Shown one piece after another: positions 27,597 to 34,851 of a stretch of 52,738 nt of DNA. Position numbers and translations under genes: made by a program. How positions within the stretch are numbered: position 1 is the first letter of the stretch; the number at the start of each line of letters is the position of its first letter. The stretch spans positions 1 to 52,738 of the IMG/VR virus record IMGVR_UViG_3300017952_000013; one strand, 5' to 3'. This stretch comes from a virus. Below the pieces are notes generated by a model, which ran no database searches, was not told where the DNA came from, and was given only the letters and a program-made list of their open reading frames with translations.

Positions 27597-27863
27597 GTGA
27601 CGCCGTCATGGATGAAAAACGCACCCTGCTCGGGAAAATCAGAGCTATTTTTCAACGAAACGTCGAAAAAGACAGTAGAAAGAGCCAGAAAGATCTGCCA
27701 GTCGTGTAGTGCAAGAGAAAAGTGCTACGAGCACGCGATGAAACACACGGACCTTGGCGTCTGGGCCGGACTTACAACGAACCAGCGCGAAAAAATCAAG
27801 CGGCAGATCAGAAAAACCCTGAGAAATGACAGAAAGTCAACTCAGAAGCAAGAGTCTATGTAA
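27597..27863 (+). CDS. WhiB-family regulator
   Basis: The 88-residue protein has four conserved Cys: C11, then C34, C37 and C43 (CQSCSAREKC), expected to hold a 4Fe-4S cluster, followed by GVWAGLT (residues 54-60) and a basic C-terminus. WhiB proteins occur in actinobacteria and their phages, where they bind region 4 of the primary sigma factor and redirect transcription. GGAGACACA precedes the GTG start. Confidence 0.9.
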   Translation: MTPSWMKNAPCSGKSELFFNETSKKTVERARKICQSCSAREKCYEHAMKHTDLGVWAGLTTNQREKIKRQIRKTLRNDRKSTQKQESM

Positions 27864-27877
27864 TATTGTCTTTCGCT

Positions 27878-28060
27878 ATGGCGAAGCAACAAGCAACCAA
27901 GTCGAAGAGAAGGGAGCCCGTCGTGAAACGAGGTGAGCACGTTTGGAAGTGCCCGGCATGCGGGAATCGCATCACTACGTACCTCGCGCTTACTGCGATC
28001 CCGACGTGCGACAACGAACGCAAGCATCATTTGCGGGAAATGTCAGAGGTCCAGAGGTGA
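27878..28060 (+). CDS. Small basic CxxC protein
   Basis: The 60-residue protein (MAKQQATKSKRREPVVKRGEHVWKCPACGN) has a basic N-terminus, CPAC and a later Cys/His set (CDNERKHH), a possible zinc site. A TATTGT hexamer ends 8 nt upstream. GTGA overlap with the next gene. Confidence 0.67.
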   Translation: MAKQQATKSKRREPVVKRGEHVWKCPACGNRITTYLALTAIPTCDNERKHHLREMSEVQR

Positions 28061-28245
28061 AACGCGCCGGCGTCGTGACACTGGCGTGCTTCGCGCTGAC
28101 GGCACTGTCGACAATCATCGCGGTTGTCGCTTGGAGAATGTCGATAAGAATTGATAAGCATGAGAAAGAACAGCCAGCCACGCTTCTTGGAGTTGTTTCG
28201 CCGTCTCAGAACGTCGTCGAGTCTTTCCGTAGGTCACAGCCCTGA
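28057..28245 (+). CDS. Small single-span membrane protein
   Basis: The 62-residue protein starts GTG within the previous stop. MKRAGVVTLACFALTALSTI IAVVAW forms one transmembrane helix, followed by a basic cytoplasmic tail. Function unknown. Confidence 0.65.
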   Translation: MKRAGVVTLACFALTALSTIIAVVAWRMSIRIDKHEKEQPATLLGVVSPSQNVVESFRRSQP

Positions 28246-28270
28246 TGTTCTAATCGACAACCAAGATCTG

Positions 28271-28276
28271 TATAAT
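28271..28276 (+). promoter_or_regulatory. -10 box upstream of coiled-coil gene
   Basis: TATAAT ends 12 nt before ATG 28289, with no CTAAAG block and no clear ribosome site. Confidence 0.45.
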
Positions 28277-28288
28277 GAAAAAGACAAT

Positions 28289-28447
28289 ATGAAAGACGTA
28301 AGCGATGAAGAGAGAATACTTCAACTCGAGTGGCAGGTCGCTCAGCTACAGCTACGGTACGACGAGGAGCTTTCTCGAAGCAATCGCTTGCAATCCGAGA
28401 TGGATCGCGTCTACAGGCGTTTGAATCAACTCGACGATCTGCTATGA
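28289..28447 (+). CDS. Small coiled-coil protein
   Basis: 52 residues, coiled coil nearly throughout (DEERILQLEWQVAQLQLRYD; SRSNRLQSEMDRVYRRLNQL). The stop overlaps the next ATG. Function unknown. Confidence 0.65.
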   Translation: MKDVSDEERILQLEWQVAQLQLRYDEELSRSNRLQSEMDRVYRRLNQLDDLL

Positions 28448-28824
28448 GCGAAAAGTCACTACTAAACGAAGCACGATCATTGATCGAAAGATCAAGAACC
28501 GAGCTTCAGAACATACAACAAGACAAAAAGAGGCAGAAAATGAACAACACAGACACTACAACTACGACTGCGGCTGAAACTATCGCCGTCGACCCGATGA
28601 GCACGCTTCGAGACGAGAAGAACCTCATTTCAGACAGCACGCCGGCTGTTACCGACGCGGCTACCGCCGGACGACTCTACACCTCCGGCCTCAGCATCGA
28701 CGCCGTTGGCAAGAACCTCGGTGTTTCGTACGCCAAGGCTCGCCGGCTTGTTCGCGAGGCTGGTGTCGAACTGCGCGACCCCTCCGCTCGGCTCAAGGGG
28801 CGCACTCGGAAGAGCGCTTCCTGA
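28444..28824 (+). CDS. HTH DNA-binding protein, possible dual start
   Basis: The 126-residue protein has an N-terminal helix, a Thr-rich linker (NTDTTTTTAAET), and a C-terminal helix-turn-helix (AGRLYTSGLSIDAVGKNLGV, SYAKARRLVREAGVELR) like resolvase or Hin-type domains, with a basic tail. An internal ATG at 28540 after AAGAGGCAGAAA could give a shorter form. Probably a regulator. Confidence 0.72.
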   Translation: MSEKSLLNEARSLIERSRTELQNIQQDKKRQKMNNTDTTTTTAAETIAVDPMSTLRDEKNLISDSTPAVTDAATAGRLYTSGLSIDAVGKNLGVSYAKARRLVREAGVELRDPSARLKGRTRKSAS

Positions 28825-28825
28825 C

Positions 28826-28999
28826 ATGCGACGTCCCGACTGGGTCTCAAGACTGCGAGACGTAGTCTGGACTGCCGTCGTTGCGACTGCGGCAGGCGCG
28901 ATGTCTGTCGCGGCCGCAGCGGCGGGTGCAAGCACTGAGCTCGTCGTGTCGCTTGGGCTCTACGGTATCATTCTCGCGATTCTTGCGCCAAAGCAATGA
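28826..28999 (+). CDS. Small membrane protein, holin-like layout
   Basis: The 57-residue protein (MRRPDWVSRLRDVVWTAVVA) has two hydrophobic segments rich in Ala/Gly (TAAGAMSVAAAAAGAS; LGLYGIILAILAPKQ) after a basic N-terminus. The layout resembles small holins, but a holin is already present at 2678, so the role is open. Confidence 0.62.
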   Translation: MRRPDWVSRLRDVVWTAVVATAAGAMSVAAAAAGASTELVVSLGLYGIILAILAPKQ

Positions 29000-29005
29000 T
29001 ACAAT
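28988..29005 (+). promoter_or_regulatory. Degenerate relative of the CTAAAG promoter
   Basis: CAAAGCAATGATACAAT ends with TACAAT; 29 nt before ATG 29035. The CTAAAG block is altered to CAAAG. Confidence 0.5.
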
Positions 29006-29034
29006 GAACCTAGCTACGGCGTAAGGAGACAGAA

Positions 29035-29253
29035 ATGGCCGAAATCTACAAAATTGTCGCGTTCGACTCCGACGGAAGGCGTCTCGAGTCGTACGCGATG
29101 CCCGGCATGCACCGAATGTTCTCGAGGAGCATGATGGAGGAATACGGCAACGTTGAGGTGACGCCGATGGCGTTTTCTGATCTGCCGAGTGACATCCTCG
29201 AGCAAGTGAAGAAGTCGAATGTCGCGCTCGATGACGAGACGCCGGCTGAATAA
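29035..29253 (+). CDS. Hypothetical protein
   Basis: A 72-residue protein (MAEIYKIVAFDSDGRRLESYAMPGMHRMFSR). GTAAGGAGACAGAA precedes the ATG. No family recognised. Confidence 0.7.
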   Translation: MAEIYKIVAFDSDGRRLESYAMPGMHRMFSRSMMEEYGNVEVTPMAFSDLPSDILEQVKKSNVALDDETPAE

Positions 29254-29269
29254 CTAAAGACTGTATAGT
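29252..29269 (+). promoter_or_regulatory. CTAAAG promoter, TATAGT variant
   Basis: AACTAAAGACTGTATAGT overlaps the previous stop; 54 nt before ATG 29324. Confidence 0.75.
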
Positions 29270-29323
29270 GGCACCAGCCCACTACAACTAACAAACCAAA
29301 TGACAAAATGACGGAGGATAGGT

Positions 29324-29668
29324 ATGTGGGTGTTCACCCAAGAAGGTTTTGTAAGCGTCGTCAATCACAATCGCGACGATGGGAAGCTTACGGTTCGCGC
29401 TCGAGACGTGCGTTCATTGGAGTCCATCGCGAATCTCGAGGAAACTGAGATCATCTCGACGCCTCATCGTGACTACGAGCACCGAGTGTTCGTGTCGCCC
29501 GGGACGTACGCGGAGTGGCTTGCAGGGCAGGTCGACACGCTCAACTACTCGAACTTCAAGGACCGCGTCAAGGTTTCTCGAGGAAAGCAGTGGGCGGCAG
29601 CATGCGGAGGCGTCTGGAGCACCATGCTCGATGTCTCAGACACGCACAAGGTCGCGTCGCTGTACTGA
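29324..29668 (+). CDS. Conserved actinophage hypothetical protein
   Basis: The 114-residue protein (MWVFTQEGFVSVVNHNRDDGKLTVRARDVRSLESI) ends in a RGKQWAAACGGVWSTMLDV region. The opening MWVFTQEGFVSVV.....GKL.VRAR... recurs in many actinophages, without a known role. ACGGAGGATAGGT precedes the ATG. Confidence 0.8.
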   Translation: MWVFTQEGFVSVVNHNRDDGKLTVRARDVRSLESIANLEETEIISTPHRDYEHRVFVSPGTYAEWLAGQVDTLNYSNFKDRVKVSRGKQWAAACGGVWSTMLDVSDTHKVASLY

Positions 29669-29669
29669 G

Positions 29670-29921
29670 ATGGCGAAGTCGAAGCTCAAGCATGTTTGCC
29701 GGCGCTGTGGCAAAGGCTTCGAGCGAGCGACGGAGCACGCTGCGCATCTGACACTTGAACACGCCACGCGCTACGTTCCCAAGAAAGAGCGTTGGAAGGG
29801 TCGAGTTCTGATCTGCGGCAAGTGCCTCATGGACATGGAAACTGTCGACGACGGTGAGCGCCGAGTGTGCCCTCACTGCGGATTCAGCCTTGCAATCGAC
29901 GACCAACACAAAAGAACCTAG
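29670..29921 (+). CDS. Zinc-finger protein with C2H2-like and ribbon motifs
   Basis: The 83-residue protein has CRRCGKGFERATEHAAHLTLEH, a C2H2-type finger, and a ribbon CGKC with CPHCG near the end. It may bind DNA. The ATG is 1 nt after the previous stop. Confidence 0.73.
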   Translation: MAKSKLKHVCRRCGKGFERATEHAAHLTLEHATRYVPKKERWKGRVLICGKCLMDMETVDDGERRVCPHCGFSLAIDDQHKRT

Positions 29922-29930
29922 GAGACTTCG

Positions 29931-30305
29931 ATGGCAAAGTCAGCACGCCTCGTCGAGCCGTTCCCGCTTACTCTGCATGGCAAGCCGTACTTCATTCTCA
30001 CGGTCTTGAAGTCAGCGAGAAAGTCGATGACCGTAGACGAGATCACCGCGTTCAATCCGAGAGACCTCGAGAATCGCCGAGTGACAATCGTCTTGAAGAA
30101 GTTTGTAGACGAAGGTCTAGCCACGCGGAATGACGAGACATCTGCGTACGAAATCACACCGCGTGGCATCCTCATGATCGAGTGCCTTCACGCTCGTGCG
30201 GCAGGGTTGTCTACACCGTTAGACGAGCCCTGGCGTGGAATAAAAGACATCACACGACAGAAGAACTTGAGAAATGCGAACAGATCACACGGAAGAAGCA
30301 AGTGA
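29931..30305 (+). CDS. Winged-helix-like DNA-binding protein
   Basis: The 124-residue protein has PYFILTVLKSARKSMTVDEI, NRRVTIVLKKFVDEGLATRN and AYEITPRGILM, a winged-helix layout, and a basic tail. Probably a transcriptional regulator. AGGAGACTTCG precedes the ATG. Confidence 0.7.
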   Translation: MAKSARLVEPFPLTLHGKPYFILTVLKSARKSMTVDEITAFNPRDLENRRVTIVLKKFVDEGLATRNDETSAYEITPRGILMIECLHARAAGLSTPLDEPWRGIKDITRQKNLRNANRSHGRSK

Positions 30306-30441
30306 CGCTCGAACGCTCGTCGAAATCGAGCCAGGCTCACCGAATCGCAGAGGGCAGTGCACGATCTGCGGAAGAAAGTCATTTCGCTGGTCGACGTGGG
30401 CGCACGTCGAGAAGTGGCACAGAAAGCACAAGTGTGTCTAG
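30274..30441 (+). CDS. 55-residue C2H2-like zinc protein
   Basis: CTICGRKSFRWSTWAHVEKW followed by HRKHKCV gives a single Cys2His2-type finger. The frame overlaps the end of the winged-helix gene by 32 nt. No strong ribosome site, so coupling is likely. Confidence 0.58.
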   Translation: MRTDHTEEASDARTLVEIEPGSPNRRGQCTICGRKSFRWSTWAHVEKWHRKHKCV

Positions 30442-30500
30442 GGTTCTGCCGGTCACACGTGTATGATGGCTGTACGACGCTGCAGCGAAGGGAAACGACA

Positions 30501-30974
30501 ATGAAAAAGACAATTCTTCTACCGATTATCTTTTTGGCCGCCTGCGGCGGAGAGAGGATCGTGTACGTCGAAGCAACAACTACGACGCCACCCGCGGCAG
30601 AAGAGCCAGCGGACACGACTGTGCCTCCGACAACTACTGCCGAGGTGCCAACCTCTGAAACGCGCCCGACTCTGGCTCCGTACGAAGAGCCGCCGATGAA
30701 CGGGTACCAACCAGACGTCTACCTTGACATGGTCAGAGAAGACACGCCTCTGTGGTACTACAGCTATACGGATGACGTTCTCATCAACCTCGCCGCCGGC
30801 ATTTGTGATTCGCTTGATCAGGGGTTCGCGATCGACAGGCTTCTCGTCGAGGTCATGCTGATGGTGTCCGAAGTAGACCCGACGCTCAACGAAAGCATCG
30901 GACTTTGGATGCGGCATGTAGTTCGCTACGTCTGCCCAGAGCACTTCGGACAGATCGAAGCTCTTGCCGGCTGA
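30501..30974 (+). CDS. Lipoprotein with DUF732-like C-terminal region
   Basis: The 157-residue protein has the lipobox LAAC in MKKTILLPIIFLAACGGERI, then a Thr/Pro/Glu-rich linker and a small Cys-containing helical domain (LAAGICDSLDQGFAIDRLL; MRHVVRYVCPEHF) like DUF732 domains of actinobacterial secreted proteins. It would be anchored to the outer face of the host membrane. Superinfection exclusion is a possible role but is inference. CGAAGGGAAACGACA precedes the ATG. Confidence 0.75.
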   Translation: MKKTILLPIIFLAACGGERIVYVEATTTTPPAAEEPADTTVPPTTTAEVPTSETRPTLAPYEEPPMNGYQPDVYLDMVREDTPLWYYSYTDDVLINLAAGICDSLDQGFAIDRLLVEVMLMVSEVDPTLNESIGLWMRHVVRYVCPEHFGQIEALAG

Positions 30975-31309
30975 TGAGTGACAGAAACATCGTAGAAGAC
31001 TTGAGAACCATGGCTCGGGTCGTTGATGAGTCTCAGGGCGAAGCGACTGTGACGATGCTGTCCGGTTCACTGTTCGACGACGCTGCCGACGAGATCGAGC
31101 GTCTCGCCACAGAGCGTGATCAATGGCAGGCAAAAACGGCAGGCATCAGCCAAGACATCTCCAACGCCGAAGACGAACTCGACGATGCTCGCCTCGTCAT
31201 TGAACGACTCCGCAATGCCGGTGATCATCTTGCTGCCAGCATCAGAACTGGCCGCTGGGACAGCGCTCTAGACGCTTGGGATGATGCCCGGGGAGGAGAC
31301 GCATCGTGA
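30974..31309 (+). CDS. Coiled-coil protein
   Basis: The 111-residue protein has a coiled coil (DAADEIERLATERDQWQAKT; SNAEDELDDARLVIERLRNA). It begins at a TGATG overlap with the lipoprotein stop. Function unknown. Confidence 0.7.
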   Translation: MSDRNIVEDLRTMARVVDESQGEATVTMLSGSLFDDAADEIERLATERDQWQAKTAGISQDISNAEDELDDARLVIERLRNAGDHLAASIRTGRWDSALDAWDDARGGDAS

Positions 31310-31530
31310 CATTCTTTGAGGTCGAGTCAGATCCACCCGAAACCGCAATAGTCAACGCGGCGCACAACGCAGCGGACGAGATACGGCATCTTCGAGAGCA
31401 CATCAAGTCCTTGACGACAGAGTATCGCGACAACATGCTCAGAGCTGTCGCCGAGTCCGAAAAGCTTCGTTCGGTGATCGCAGAGCTGCGAGCCGAGATC
31501 GAGCACCTTCAAGCAGCGGCAAAGGGCTAG
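31306..31530 (+). CDS. Coiled-coil protein, GTG start
   Basis: The 74-residue protein (NAADEIRHLREHIKSLTTEY; SEKLRSVIAELRAEIEHLQA) is similar in pattern to the one upstream, with the shared AADEI.xL motif, so the pair may be distant paralogues. GTGA overlap; GGGAGGAGACGCATC precedes it. Confidence 0.7.
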   Translation: MTFFEVESDPPETAIVNAAHNAADEIRHLREHIKSLTTEYRDNMLRAVAESEKLRSVIAELRAEIEHLQAAAKG

Positions 31531-31539
31531 GAAACTCAA

Positions 31540-31557
31540 AACTAAAGATGTTACTAT
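31540..31557 (+). promoter_or_regulatory. CTAAAG promoter, TACTAT variant, leaderless geometry
   Basis: AACTAAAGATGTTACTAT; ends 7 nt before ATG 31565. Last plus-strand copy in the window. Confidence 0.78.
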
Positions 31558-31564
31558 GGTCTAC

Positions 31565-31687
31565 ATGACAGGTAACCAGGGTAACGAAGCAATCCGCCGA
31601 CCGATTCCAGGGTCTTCGACCAAGTTTGTCGGTGGCGCAGGTCACTGGGCTTGGCGAGGTTCGAAGAAGCCGAAGACCAAGAAGTGA
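31565..31687 (+). CDS. 40-residue leaderless basic peptide
   Basis: MTGNQGNEAIRRPIPGSSTK and then FVGGAGHWAWRGSKKPKTKK. Basic, with no ribosome site. Its position just before terminase suggests a packaging or late role, but nothing proves it. Confidence 0.62.
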   Translation: MTGNQGNEAIRRPIPGSSTKFVGGAGHWAWRGSKKPKTKK

Positions 31688-31693
31688 TACAAT
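31676..31693 (+). promoter_or_regulatory. Degenerate promoter, leaderless geometry, before large terminase
   Basis: ACCAAGAAGTGATACAAT keeps AAGAAG and TACAAT; the -10 ends 6 nt before ATG 31700. Confidence 0.55.
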
Positions 31694-31699
31694 CTTGCC

Positions 31700-33121
31700 A
31701 TGGGCAAGAGCATGATGGAGCGGCTCGCCCTGCTCCCAGACGAAGAACGCGCCGCGCTGCTCGACGGAGTAGACATGGACGCGCTCGTTTGGGACTGGCG
31801 AGCCTGGGCGAGGCCCGAACAGCTACCGCCTGACGGAACCGATTGGTCAATTTGGATGTACCTCGCGGGCAGAGGCGCCGGCAAGACGCGATCAGCCGCC
31901 GAGTGGGTCCGTGAGAAGGCGAAGGACACTTCGCAGGGTCAAATACGTTTCGCGCTCGTCGCACGTACTGCGGCTGACGTGCGTGACGTCATCGTCGAGG
32001 GCGAGTCTGGGATCATCAGCGTCTCGCCGCCGAGCGAGCGCCCACTGTACGAGCCGTCGAAGCGACGACTGACGTGGCCGAACGGAAACACCGCGACGTG
32101 CTTCACCGCGGACGAACCAGACGGCCTTCGTGGTCCGCAGTTCCACTACGCCTGGGCAGACGAGATCGCGGCATGGCGGCAGTCGCCGGACGCGGCTGGA
32201 ATGACATCGTGGGACAACCTTCGCGTCGCCACTCGTCTTGGGAAGGCGCCACAGATCATCTGCACGACCACGCCGAAACGCGTGCCGGTTCTGTACTCGC
32301 TGCTTGCGGAATCCGAGAAGGGTTACAACGTTCGCATCTCGAGAGGATCGACGCTTGACAACGCCGGCAACCTTTCGTCGACGTATCTCGACGCGATCAC
32401 CGGTGTCTACGCTGGAACGCGGCTTGCTGCGCAGGAGCTCTACGGCGAGATGCTCTCCGACGTCGAAGGCGCGCTCTGGACAGATGAACTCATCGAACGA
32501 TCGAGAGAAACCGGGTTCCCGCACTCGGCGCCACTCAGAGTAGTTGGTGTCGACCCGTCAGTCGCCGAGAACCCAAGAGACGAGTGCGGGATTGTCGTCT
32601 GCGCGTCGACAGGCGAGCGAGATCTGTACAAACGCAACGCGTGGGTTCTCGAGGACGCAAGTATCCACGGCTCACCTGAGCAATGGGCGAACAAGGTCGT
32701 CGAGATGGCGCGAAAGTACTCGTGCCCTGTCGTGGCAGAAGTCAACCAGGGCGGCGCCCTTGTCACGAACGCCATCCTCGCAATCGACCCGTCGATCAAG
32801 GTTCTCGAGGTACACTCGAAACATGGCAAGGCGCTTCGCGCCGAACCAGTTACGCTCGCGTACGAACAGAACCGAGTCCACCACATCAACTACCTTCCGG
32901 AGCTCGAGTCGCAGATGATCGCGTGGATTCCCGGCGAGGGGAAGTCGCCAGACAGAATCGACGCGCTCGTACACGCGCTCACCGCGCTGCTCATCAAACC
33001 GCCGAAAGGTTTTGTCGGAGGCACGATCACTGCCAAGTCTGTCGCGTCAAGAAGACTGCCAGCGTTCCGTGGAGGGCAGTCGTCAACGGGCAGAGGTGGT
33101 AGAGTATTTACAGTACGGTAA
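31700..33121 (+). CDS. terL: Terminase large subunit
   Basis: The 473-residue protein packages DNA into proheads. Walker A is GRGAGKT (residues 57-63), Walker B FHYAWADE with D154 and E155, and the ATP-coupling motif TTTPKR follows. The RNaseH-like nuclease half starts at VVGVDPSV (D285) and includes VVAEVNQGG and SPDRIDALVHA. Length and motif order are normal. The start has no Shine-Dalgarno site but a TACAAT box 6 nt upstream, so the mRNA is probably leaderless. Confidence 0.95.
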   Translation: MGKSMMERLALLPDEERAALLDGVDMDALVWDWRAWARPEQLPPDGTDWSIWMYLAGRGAGKTRSAAEWVREKAKDTSQGQIRFALVARTAADVRDVIVEGESGIISVSPPSERPLYEPSKRRLTWPNGNTATCFTADEPDGLRGPQFHYAWADEIAAWRQSPDAAGMTSWDNLRVATRLGKAPQIICTTTPKRVPVLYSLLAESEKGYNVRISRGSTLDNAGNLSSTYLDAITGVYAGTRLAAQELYGEMLSDVEGALWTDELIERSRETGFPHSAPLRVVGVDPSVAENPRDECGIVVCASTGERDLYKRNAWVLEDASIHGSPEQWANKVVEMARKYSCPVVAEVNQGGALVTNAILAIDPSIKVLEVHSKHGKALRAEPVTLAYEQNRVHHINYLPELESQMIAWIPGEGKSPDRIDALVHALTALLIKPPKGFVGGTITAKSVASRRLPAFRGGQSSTGRGGRVFTVR

Positions 33122-33151
33122 TTGATACCAAACCGAACAAGGAAGTGTAAC

Positions 33152-33709
33152 ATGAGCACAGAGTTCAACCCAGACGCCAAAGACGGCGACGGCGACGGAG
33201 TAGTCCAGGAAGGGACAGAGTTCGAGCGCCCAATCGGCGATGGCTACAACCCAGACGCCACAGATGGCGATGGCGATGGCAAGGTGCAGGACGGCACCAA
33301 GTTCGAGCGCCCGGTAGGAGAGACTGCTGTTGTCGCTGCCGCGGAAGAGCCAGAGCCGAAGCCAGAGCCGAAGCCAAAGTCAAAGCCGGCTTCAAAGAAA
33401 CGACGCGACCCATCGCCGGGTGGCGCAGCAGTCAGTGGCAACGAAACTGACAACGTGTCACTTGCGGCTTGCGTCTTCAAGAACAAGGCCGCGAAGAAGT
33501 CGCTGTCAATTCACCACGTCCAGCGTCGCCTGACCGAGCTCGGCTACCCCGACGCGTACACTGACAAGGACGGTTGGTATGGAGACCTCACCCTTGCGGC
33601 TGTCGCTCAGTACCAATCCGACGAGGGTCTTGACGGCGAAGGGGTCATCACGATGGAGACACTTGAGTCTCTGTTTGCGGATGACTGCAACGTGACCGTC
33701 GTCAACTGA
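33152..33709 (+). CDS. Ca-loop repeat and peptidoglycan-binding-like protein
   Basis: The 185-residue protein has two N-terminal repeats of NPDAxDGDGDGxVQxGTxFERP (about residues 5-52), each a dockerin- or EF-hand-like DGDGDG loop. A Glu/Pro/Lys linker follows (EPEPKPEPKPKSKPASKK), then a C-terminal peptidoglycan-binding-1-like domain (SIHHVQRRLTELGYPDAYTD; YGDLTLAAVAQYQSDEGL). It could be a virion-associated wall-binding protein. AAGGAAGTGTAAC precedes ATG 33152. Confidence 0.78.
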   Translation: MSTEFNPDAKDGDGDGVVQEGTEFERPIGDGYNPDATDGDGDGKVQDGTKFERPVGETAVVAAAEEPEPKPEPKPKSKPASKKRRDPSPGGAAVSGNETDNVSLAACVFKNKAAKKSLSIHHVQRRLTELGYPDAYTDKDGWYGDLTLAAVAQYQSDEGLDGEGVITMETLESLFADDCNVTVVN

Positions 33710-33736
33710 TCGCCGCATTTCACCACACGCGGAAGA

Positions 33737-33762
33737 GGCCGGGGCATTCACCCCGGCCTTTT
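33737..33762 (+). terminator. Bidirectional intrinsic terminator
   Basis: GGCCGGGG pairs with CCCCGGCC around CATTCA and is followed by TTTT; GGAA/TTCC extends it. It lies between convergent genes and is the only hairpin here with a classical U tract. Confidence 0.85.
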
Positions 33763-33785
33763 CCGTGCGGCTTGCTCCTTTGCGG

Positions 33786-34016
33786 TCAGATCTCGTCGTA
33801 GTTGTCAGTCAGCGTCTCGTAGATGCCGACGCATGCGGTAGTCATGACGCCGATGAAGAAGAGGAAGACTGAGACCGCGATGACGGTTTCCCATGCGGTC
33901 ATGCCGCTCATGTCGTACGTCTTGTTGACGTCAGCAATGAATGCGGCAATCATTCCAAACCCGAAGAGGGCGACGATCGCGGTGGCGATGAGTGCGGGAA
34001 GCTTCTTCATATTCAT
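33786..34016 (-). CDS. Leftward small membrane protein
   Basis: The 76-residue protein (MNMKKLPALIATAIVALFGF) has two transmembrane helices, about residues 6-27 and 43-62 (TVIAVSVFLFFIGVMTTACV). The ATG at 34016 follows CGACGAAAGGAAAACCAA on the minus strand. It is the only leftward gene in the middle of the window and has the same promoter and leader type as the rightward early genes. Function unknown. Confidence 0.78.
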   Translation of the reverse strand: MNMKKLPALIATAIVALFGFGMIAAFIADVNKTYDMSGMTAWETVIAVSVFLFFIGVMTTACVGIYETLTDNYDEI

Positions 34017-34071
34017 TTGGTTTTCCTTTCGTCGTTGCACCTTTGCGGGTGCGGCTGGCTTGTTATAGACC

Positions 34072-34089
34072 ATAGTATCATCTTTAGAT
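34072..34089 (-). promoter_or_regulatory. CTAAAG promoter on the minus strand
   Basis: The minus strand reads ATCTAAAGATGATACTAT; the -10 ends 55 nt before ATG 34016. Confidence 0.75.
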
Positions 34090-34682
34090 CAAAAGTACAC
34101 CCCCTTTACCAAACTTTTTTGCAGAAAGCTTGGAAGTCGTTGTCACTCAACGAAAAAAACTTTGCACTTTCCTGTTCGCTGGCAGACTTTGACCACAGAA
34201 AAGCATGTTGGCCATGGCCATGGCCCTGGCAGGCCTGGCAGGCAGGCAGGCGCACACTACAAGGCCTACTTGACCACTCAGAGGCCACTCAGACGCCACA
34301 AGGCAGCAGGCGACCACTACCTGGCTGGTGTCTCGACCTCAAGAGGTGGAGAGGCAGGTAAGCTGCCTGCTCAAGCGTCGACGACATTCTCCTAGGCAGT
34401 TGTAGGCCTCAAGTAGTGACTACCTCGTCGTCATGTCAACGTCTCCTCTGAGAGCTCAGACAAGTAGCAAGAGAAAGAGCGCTCACAACTTCTCTCTTGC
34501 TCTCAAGCAGGAAAAAGTTGACAGTTGCCAAAAGTGACACTTCTCACGCTAAGAGAGACTTTTCTCTCGCTAAGCTCTCTCGCTCTCGCTCTCGCTCTCT
34601 CGCTCAGAAAAAGTGCTCGAAACGTTTCAAAAGCGCCTCCGAATAACGCGCCTCACTCTCTCACGTCCAAACCACTTTGCCC

Positions 34683-34720
34683 CTTTGTACAAAGTCGTCG
34701 GATTTGTACACTTCTTCCGC
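34683..34720 (+). repeat. TGTACA block, copy 1
   Basis: Contains the palindrome CTTTGTACAAAG, then TTTGTACACTTCTTCCGC. TGTACA hexamers are 19 nt apart (34686 and 34705). Confidence 0.5.
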
Positions 34721-34814
34721 GTCGTCGATGAATGAAAGAGCGGCAGAAAAAGAGGAGGCCCCTGAAGAGCGATCCGCCGCAGAGCGGGTGAGCATTTGAG
34801 AGAGAAAACGCTGA

Positions 34815-34851
34815 ATGTACAAAGCAACCGCAAAATGTACACTTTTTTCCG
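34815..34851 (+). repeat. TGTACA block, copy 2
   Basis: ATGTACAAAGC, then AATGTACACTTTTTTCCGC. TGTACA hexamers are 20 nt apart (34816 and 34836). The block ends about 13 nt before the next -10 box, an operator-like location. Confidence 0.5.

Noticed and set aside
28826-28999. Second holin
   Set aside because: Hydrophobic layout fits loosely, but it is far from the endolysin and has no family motif. It is left as a membrane protein.
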